Positions 6,580-8,529 of a DNA stretch of 8,529 nucleotides are shown in pieces; the first letter of the stretch is position 1, and the number at the start of each line of letters is the position of its first letter. Under the pieces are notes generated by a model. It was given only the letters and a program-made list of their open reading frames with translations. It had not been told where the DNA came from and did not search any database. This DNA is from Gammaproteobacteria bacterium. Lineage in GTDB: Bacteria > Pseudomonadota > Gammaproteobacteria > Steroidobacterales > SZUA-146. The position numbers and the translations under genes are program-made. Where the stretch lies: positions 1 through 8,529 of the forward strand of contig QIGP01000149.1 of the NCBI GenBank assembly GCA_003228965.1, in the 5' to 3' direction.

Positions 6580-8193
6580 TTATTTTGACACTTTCACATC
6601 AAACTGATTCATCGTGTTTTTACCCCCGGAAGCTTTCAATGCCTGATCACCCGAGAAGTACTCTTTGTGATCGTCGCCGATATTCGAACCGGACATGTCC
6701 TGATGTTTCACACAGGCCAGGCCTTCACGGATCTCGGTACGCTGAACACCCTTCACGTACGCCAGCATACCTTCTTCACCGAAGTAACCCTTGGCCAGGT
6801 TGTCGGTCGACAAAGCGGCCGTATGGTAGGTCGGCAACGTGATGAGGTGGTGGAAAATTCCAGCCTCCCGAGCAGCGTCTTTCTGGAATGTACTGATGAG
6901 TTCGTCAGCTTCCAGTCCAAGCTCCGTGTCGTCGAAATCACCACTCATCAAATTGTCGCGGTTGTAAGCACTAACGTTCTTACCTTCTTCAGCCCATGTG
7001 TCGAACACTTGCTGGCGGAAGTTCAGCGTCCAGTTGAAAGAAGGAGAATTGTTGTAGACAAGTTTCGCGTGCGGAGCCTGCTCACGAATTTTATTCACCA
7101 TGCCGGCGATTTGCTGCAGGTTGGGTTTTTCCGTTTCAATCCACAACAGGTCGGCGCCGTTTTGTAAACTGGTTACACAGTCGAGTACTACGCGATCTAC
7201 ACCGGTGTCGGCCTTAAAGCGATACAGACCGTTTGGCAGGCGTACGGGTTTCACCAGTTTACCGCCTTGCTTGAGGACGATGTCACCTTCGGCAAGATCA
7301 TCAGCAGACCCTACCTCCGAAGTTTCTAAGAATTCGTTATAAACAGATGCAAGATCACCCGGCTTGTTCGATACAGGGATTTTTTGAGTGAGACCCGCAC
7401 CTAGCGAATCGGTGCGCGCCACTATGACGCCGTCGTCGACACCAAGCTCAAGAAATGCGTATCGAACCGCATTAATTTTTGCCAGAAAATCTTCGTGCGG
7501 CACCGTTACCTTACCGTCCTGATGACCACACTGCTTAGCGTCGGACACCTGGTTTTCAATTTGGATGCAACACGCACCCGCTTCGATCATTTTCTTGGCA
7601 AGAAGATAAGTTGCTTCTTCATTACCAAAGCCTGCGTCAATGTCAGCCACGATGGGTACGACATGGGTTTCAAAATTATCAATGGCGTTTTGCACCGAGC
7701 GCTCGGCCGTTTCGTCGCCAGCAGCTCGCGCCGCGTCCAGGTCTTTAAACAGATGACCCAACTCACGGGCATCGGCCTGTTTGAGGAACGTATACAACTC
7801 TTCAATGAGCATCGGCACACTGGTTTTCTCGTGCATGGACTGATCTGGCAAAGGACCAAACCCGGAACGCAACGCAGCTACCATCCAGCCAGACAAGTAG
7901 AGGTACCTTCCTTTAGTCGTGCCGTGGTGTTTCTTCACGGCAATCATTTTTTGCTGTCCGATAAAACCGTGCCAGCAGCCAAGAGACTGTGTGTAGTTCG
8001 CCGTATCGGCGTCGTAAGCAGCCATGTCGGCACGCATGATACCGGCCGTGTATTGGGCAATGTCGAGACCTGTGCGAAAACGGTTTTGAGCGCGCATGCG
8101 GGCCGCATGTTCAGGTGAGATGGCGTTCCAGGCGGTGCCTTGATCCTTACATAGGTCGTTGACCTGCTGAATATCGCGTGTGTAGTTCGACAT
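6580..8193 (-). CDS. aceA: Isocitrate lyase, long Pseudomonas-type form
   Basis: AceA cleaves isocitrate to glyoxylate and succinate, the first step of the glyoxylate shunt, used for growth on acetate and fatty acids. The 537-residue protein belongs to the longer isocitrate lyase group (E. coli AceA is about 434). It has the KQCGH signature at 220-224 with catalytic Cys222, the metal-binding VADIDAGFGNEE segment (182-193), SGW at 101-103 and a substrate-contacting NNSPSFNW segment near 405. The start is ATG 8193 with AAAGGA 6 bases upstream; an in-frame TTG at 8238 would cross this Shine-Dalgarno and is rejected. Next to it are icd, which competes for the same substrate, and a divergent LysR-type gene that may regulate it. 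Malate synthase is not in the window. Confidence 0.96.
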   Translation of the reverse strand: MSNYTRDIQQVNDLCKDQGTAWNAISPEHAARMRAQNRFRTGLDIAQYTAGIMRADMAAYDADTANYTQSLGCWHGFIGQQKMIAVKKHHGTTKGRYLYLSGWMVAALRSGFGPLPDQSMHEKTSVPMLIEELYTFLKQADARELGHLFKDLDAARAAGDETAERSVQNAIDNFETHVVPIVADIDAGFGNEEATYLLAKKMIEAGACCIQIENQVSDAKQCGHQDGKVTVPHEDFLAKINAVRYAFLELGVDDGVIVARTDSLGAGLTQKIPVSNKPGDLASVYNEFLETSEVGSADDLAEGDIVLKQGGKLVKPVRLPNGLYRFKADTGVDRVVLDCVTSLQNGADLLWIETEKPNLQQIAGMVNKIREQAPHAKLVYNNSPSFNWTLNFRQQVFDTWAEEGKNVSAYNRDNLMSGDFDDTELGLEADELISTFQKDAAREAGIFHHLITLPTYHTAALSTDNLAKGYFGEEGMLAYVKGVQRTEIREGLACVKHQDMSGSNIGDDHKEYFSGDQALKASGGKNTMNQFDVKVSK

Positions 8194-8307
8194 GAGAAAT
8201 CCTTTGGGGGGGCGTCGGTTAGTTTCAGTTGTGACCAAATGCTGCTAAAGCTTAAGTTCTCTGGCATAATTTTTCTAATTTATAATCGTTATGTAGACAT
8301 TTTCTAT
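8194..8307. promoter_or_regulatory. Divergent aceA / LysR-gene control region
   Basis: This 114-base region separates two divergent starts and must hold both promoters. For the plus-strand LysR gene, TATAAT is at 8281-8286 with no good -35, which fits a weak or activator-dependent promoter. Short dyads lie around it: ATAA-N3-TTAT at 8282-8292 and ATGT-N2-ACAT at 8291-8300, the second just before the LysR start. The 8262-8307 half is AT-rich. No clear aceA -35/-10 pair is visible. A run of seven G (8206-8212) abuts the aceA Shine-Dalgarno. Operator calls are inference from position. Confidence 0.45.
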
Positions 8308-8529
8308 ATGAATATCAATAAAATAGATCTTAACTTGTTGGTTTACTTCGATATTCTGTTACGTGAACAGAATGTTACGCGAGCTGCCAACTACCTGAAA
8401 ATCACTCAGCCAGCTATGAGCAACGGCCTTCGACGTCTTCGCGCGCTATTTAATGACCCTCTTCTGGTCTGTACCAGCAAAGGCATGATACCCACCGAAC
8501 GTGCACTTGGACTGGCACCTCGCATCCAC
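8308..8529 (+). CDS. LysR-family transcriptional regulator, N-terminal part (runs off the right edge)
   Basis: Exactly 74 codons are visible before the window ends, with no stop. The product begins MNINKIDLNLLVYFDILLRE, followed by QNVTRAANYLKITQPAMSNG and LRRLRALFNDPLLV. This is the LysR winged helix-turn-helix: residues about 20-40 form the helix-turn-helix (TRAANYLKITQPAMSNGL) and 41-54 the start of the wing. The ligand-binding domain lies outside the window. The ATG at 8308 gives the standard family start, though no Shine-Dalgarno is visible upstream; an ATG at 8291 is followed at once by TAG. Divergent orientation from aceA is the classic layout in which a LysR regulator controls its neighbour, so aceA is the likely target, but this is inference. 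Confidence 0.9.
   Translation, partial: MNINKIDLNLLVYFDILLREQNVTRAANYLKITQPAMSNGLRRLRALFNDPLLVCTSKGMIPTERALGLAPRIH

Noticed and set aside
7495..8118. A 207-codon open frame on the plus strand opposite aceA
   Set aside because: It lies wholly inside the clearly coding aceA gene, has no family resemblance I can see, and fits a reverse-strand artefact of codon bias.
8194..8238. TTG at 8238 as the aceA start
   Set aside because: It would make the AAAGGA ribosome site and the G run coding; the ATG at 8193 has ideal spacing and a family-like N-terminus.

Overview
This window looks like a chromosomal segment of a gammaproteobacterium with roughly balanced base composition. Three things point there: the gene order gacA/uvrY - uvrC - pgsA - tRNA-Gly(GCC), the E. 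coli-type isocitrate dehydrogenase, and the long Pseudomonas-type isocitrate lyase (KQCGH signature). The genus cannot be named from the sequence. Every gene is on the minus strand except a partial LysR-family gene that enters at the right edge on the plus strand. I see no CRISPR array, insertion sequence, phage gene or integrase.

Layout, left to right. Positions 1-236 hold the first 78 codons of a DUF1244-family protein. Its start overlaps by ATGA the stop of a 349-residue thioredoxin-reductase-like ferredoxin/flavodoxin-NADP+ reductase (233-1282). A strong bidirectional-looking terminator (1356-1385) separates this pair from a tRNA-Gly(GCC) gene (1391-1466), which has its own near-consensus promoter. 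Next comes the housekeeping block pgsA (1709-2275, phospholipid synthesis), uvrC (2307-4175, excision repair nuclease) and a GacA/UvrY response regulator (4205-4849). These are transcribed in the order gacA, uvrC, pgsA with short gaps, so they probably form one operon.

The right half is a carbon-flux module. It holds isocitrate dehydrogenase (icd, 4901-6241), a 338-base gap with a very stable hairpin and a structured leader, isocitrate lyase (aceA, 6580-8193), and the divergent LysR-type regulator start (8308-8529). Icd and AceA compete for isocitrate at the TCA/glyoxylate branch point, so the tandem placement next to a divergent LysR gene suggests, without proving, local control of that branch.

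Most genes are ordinary housekeeping genes. The least ordinary points are: (a) Icd carries a 24-residue C-terminal insertion beside the NADP 2'-phosphate site, together with loss of the conserved Lys there; (b) icd has a second in-frame start with a stronger Shine-Dalgarno sequence; (c) the reductase gene appears to be leaderless and is translationally coupled to a protein family of unknown function; and (d) a 19-bp perfect stem sits between aceA and icd. I found no clear new multi-gene system.
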